Positions 12,944-14,649 of a stretch of 14,649 nt of DNA are shown in pieces (position 1 is the first letter of the stretch; each line of letters starts with the position of its first letter). The notes under the pieces are model-generated. The model worked only from the letters and a program-made list of their open reading frames with translations. It was not told where the DNA came from and searched no databases. Where the stretch lies: NCBI GenBank assembly GCA_937900125.1, contig CALCEK010000230.1, positions 1 to 14,649 of the forward strand, written 5' to 3'. A program made the position numbers and the translations under genes. The DNA comes from an uncultured Treponema sp. Lineage in GTDB: Bacteria > Spirochaetota > Spirochaetia > Treponematales > Treponemataceae.

Positions 12944-14422
12944 ATGGGTGAAAATTACTTTAACAAAATTCCGTGGAGAGTTGCTCGCCAAGAATTAGGA
13001 CATTGTCGCCAGATGGCTCGTGAAGAGTTCAAAGACGGAACAAAAGCACTTCAGGGTAAAAAAATCGTAATTATCGGTTGTGGCGCACAGGGGCTTAATC
13101 AGGGCTTAAATTTACGCGATTCAGGAATGGACGTTTCTTACTGCCTTAGAAAAGAAGCTATTGAGCAAAAACGCCAGTCTTGGAAAAATGCCACTGAAAA
13201 TGGTTTTAAAGTTGGAACTTATGAAGAATTGCTTCCTACCGCCGATGTTGTTGGAAATCTTACGCCAGACAAGCAGCACCACGAAGTTGTTGCAAACCTT
13301 ATGAAATACATGAAAAAAGGAAGCGCGTTGTGGTACAGTCACGGCTTTAATATGATTGAAGAAGGCGAAATTATCCGCGATGACATAACGGTATTTTTGA
13401 TGGCACCAAAAGGACCTGGAACAGAAGTTCGTAACGAATACGTGCGTGGCTTTGGCGTTCCAGAGTTGATTGCAGTTCACCCTGCAAATGACCCAGAAGG
13501 ACGCGGAATGGCTTTGGCAAAAGCTTTGGCTTGCGCAGAACGCGGAGAAACGGCAGGCGTTTTGGAAAGTTCTTTTATTGCAGAAGTAAAATCTGACCTT
13601 ATGGGCGAACAAACAATTCTTTGCGGACTTTTGCAAGCGGGAACAATTCTTTCTTATGACAAAATGGTTGAAAACGGAATCGCACCAGAGTATGCCACAA
13701 AATTGTTAATGCACGGCTGGAATGTCATTAGCGAAGCATTAAAATGGGGTGGCGTTACAGGAATGATGGATCGTTTAAGCAATCCCGCAAAAATTCGCGC
13801 AAATGAAATTTCTAAGCAGCTTAAAGAAATTATGACTCCGCTTTTCCAAAAACACATGGACGACATCATCAGTGGAAAATTCAGCTCAACAATGATGGCG
13901 GACTGGGCAAATGGAGATAAAGACTTGCACGAATGGCGCGAAAGTTATGCAAAAATTCCATTTGAAACCGAAAAAGAAAGCGATGAAGAAATTAGCGAAC
14001 AAGAATACTTTGACAAAGGAATTTTGCTCGTTGCATTTGTAAAAGCTGGTTGCGAATTGGCATTTGAAACTATGGTTGCAAGCGGAATCAAACCAGAAAG
14101 TGCCTACTACGAAAGTTTACACGAAGTTCCACTTATTGCAAACCTTATTGACCGTCGCAGATTGTACGAAATGAACAAAGTTATTTCTGATACAGCTGAA
14201 TATGGTTGCTACTTGTTTGCTCGTGCTTGCGTTCCGCTTTTAAAAGAAAAGTTTATGGATAGCGTAACAACTGCGGATATTGGAAAAGGCTTGGATGTAA
14301 AAACAAATAGCGTTTCTAACCAACTGCTAGTTCAAGTGAACGAAGAAATTCGAAATCACCCGATTGAAGCAGTCGGCAAAAAATTGCGCTCTTATATGAC
14401 ATCAATGAAAGCGTTGGTGTAA
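12944..14422 (+). CDS. ilvC: Ketol-acid reductoisomerase, class II
   Basis: IlvC isomerises and reduces acetolactate or acetohydroxybutyrate with NADPH in valine, leucine and isoleucine synthesis. The 492-residue length matches the long class II enzymes of the E. coli type. The Rossmann loop is IIGCGAQGLNQGLNLRDSG (43-61), with the NADPH-contact segment RKEAIEQKRQSW (69-80), SHGFN (132-136), LMAPKGPGTEVR (152-163) and the first metal-binding helix KSDLMGEQ (216-223; Asp218 and Glu222 match the E. coli ligands). A second knotted domain follows to the C-terminus. The frame is open back to 12764, but ATG 12944 is chosen because AGGAGA (12931-12936) precedes it with a 7-nt spacer and family homology begins at MGENYF. 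It has its own promoter; no other ilv or leu gene is in the window. Confidence 0.97.
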   Translation: MGENYFNKIPWRVARQELGHCRQMAREEFKDGTKALQGKKIVIIGCGAQGLNQGLNLRDSGMDVSYCLRKEAIEQKRQSWKNATENGFKVGTYEELLPTADVVGNLTPDKQHHEVVANLMKYMKKGSALWYSHGFNMIEEGEIIRDDITVFLMAPKGPGTEVRNEYVRGFGVPELIAVHPANDPEGRGMALAKALACAERGETAGVLESSFIAEVKSDLMGEQTILCGLLQAGTILSYDKMVENGIAPEYATKLLMHGWNVISEALKWGGVTGMMDRLSNPAKIRANEISKQLKEIMTPLFQKHMDDIISGKFSSTMMADWANGDKDLHEWRESYAKIPFETEKESDEEISEQEYFDKGILLVAFVKAGCELAFETMVASGIKPESAYYESLHEVPLIANLIDRRRLYEMNKVISDTAEYGCYLFARACVPLLKEKFMDSVTTADIGKGLDVKTNSVSNQLLVQVNEEIRNHPIEAVGKKLRSYMTSMKALV

Positions 14423-14434
14423 ACTTTTAAGGAA

Positions 14435-14460
14435 ACCTCTAAAAATCAATTTTTAGAGGT
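14435..14460. terminator. Long perfect hairpin after ilvC
   Basis: ACCTCTAAAAA (14435-14445) pairs perfectly with TTTTTAGAGGT (14450-14460), an 11-bp stem with a TCAA loop, 12 nt after the ilvC stop. There is no T run on the plus side, but the stem itself ends in A/T pairs. Probably a terminator for ilvC. Confidence 0.6.
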
Positions 14461-14480
14461 AACTCTGAAAATGCGACAAC

Positions 14481-14511
14481 TTAGCGGGAGTGCTAATCGG
14501 CACTCCCCTAA
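14481..14511. terminator. Second hairpin between convergent genes
   Basis: TTAG (14481-14484) and GGGAGTGC (14486-14493) pair with GCACTCCC (14500-14507) and CTAA (14508-14511), a 12-bp stem with one bulged C. It lies 5 nt beyond the stop of the minus-strand gene to its right and so probably terminates that gene or both. Confidence 0.6.
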
Positions 14512-14516
14512 AATGT

Positions 14517-14649
14517 TTAAAGCTCCACGCGAACGTGAAACAAGTGAATGTCTTTTTGCAAAACAATTTGCACAGTTTGCGTTTGATTTTCTTCTTTTTG
14601 CAAAAGAAATTCTTTGGGAACTGAAATTTTTCTTTCTAAAAGCGTATGC
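14517..14649 (-). CDS. Unidentified protein, 3' end only (runs off right edge)
   Basis: On the minus strand the frame is open from the window edge to TAA (plus 14517-14519), giving 43 residues that end QIVLQKDIHLFHVRVEL. The visible part has alternating charged and hydrophobic residues (LLERKISVPKEFLLQKEENQ) typical of beta strands. The family cannot be told. Support comes from the open frame, coding-like composition and the hairpin just beyond the stop that would serve as a terminator. It converges on ilvC. Confidence 0.55.
   Translation of the reverse strand, partial: HTLLERKISVPKEFLLQKEENQTQTVQIVLQKDIHLFHVRVEL

Noticed and set aside
13121..13636. Minus-strand open frame of 171 codons, cysteine- and phenylalanine-rich
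   Set aside because: Antisense to ilvC; its composition is that of a shadow of the lysine- and glutamate-rich coding strand.
1..14649. CRISPR array, tRNA or rRNA genes, insertion sequence or prophage
   Set aside because: No regularly spaced repeats, no tRNA- or rRNA-like sequence, and no transposase, integrase or phage gene were seen.

Overview
The window looks like chromosomal DNA from a spirochaete of the genus Treponema or a close relative. This is inferred from the AT-rich, AAA/TTT-biased coding sequence, spirochaete-style lipoprotein signal peptides (LFSC, FTSC), TTG starts, and an unusually long PRPP synthetase. No rRNA, tRNA, CRISPR array, transposase, integrase or phage gene was seen. 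The content is mainly housekeeping and central metabolism, with several uncharacterised envelope or cytosolic proteins.

Left part (1-3500): the start of a minus-strand gene at the edge, whose ribosome binding site abuts an intrinsic terminator. Then, on the plus strand, a short PmbA/TldE-like gene; rpsU (ribosomal protein S21) with its own promoter; a phosphodiester-glycosidase-type lipoprotein whose 5' end contains the rpsU terminator hairpin; and a PhnP-like metallo-beta-lactamase-fold hydrolase 3 nt downstream. Middle-left (3500-5000, minus strand): rpmB (L28), with a perfect consensus promoter and a strong terminator, and argC of arginine biosynthesis.

Middle (5000-8210): a TPR-like lipoprotein divergent from argC, with overlapping promoters and a palindrome between them; a hairpin-rich intergenic stretch; a minus-strand secreted von Willebrand A protein; and, divergent from it, a 368-residue protein of unknown function. 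The lipoprotein and the unknown protein each have a -10 box only 6-8 nt before the ATG and no Shine-Dalgarno sequence, so they may be translated from leaderless mRNAs.

Right part (8250-14649): a tight operon of prs (PRPP synthetase), an FGGY sugar kinase (1 nt gap) and a HAD phosphatase (ATGA overlap), suggesting linked sugar-phosphate and nucleotide metabolism. Next come a second MBL-fold hydrolase, a terminator, and ilvC (class II ketol-acid reductoisomerase of branched-chain amino acid synthesis) with its own promoter. Two strong hairpins follow, then the 3' end of an unidentified minus-strand gene.

No clearly new multi-gene system was found. The items most worth a second look are regulatory: the terminator against the left-edge gene's ribosome binding site, the terminator inside a lipoprotein signal-peptide region, the two possible leaderless genes, the argC/lipoprotein divergent control region, and the prs-kinase-phosphatase operon.
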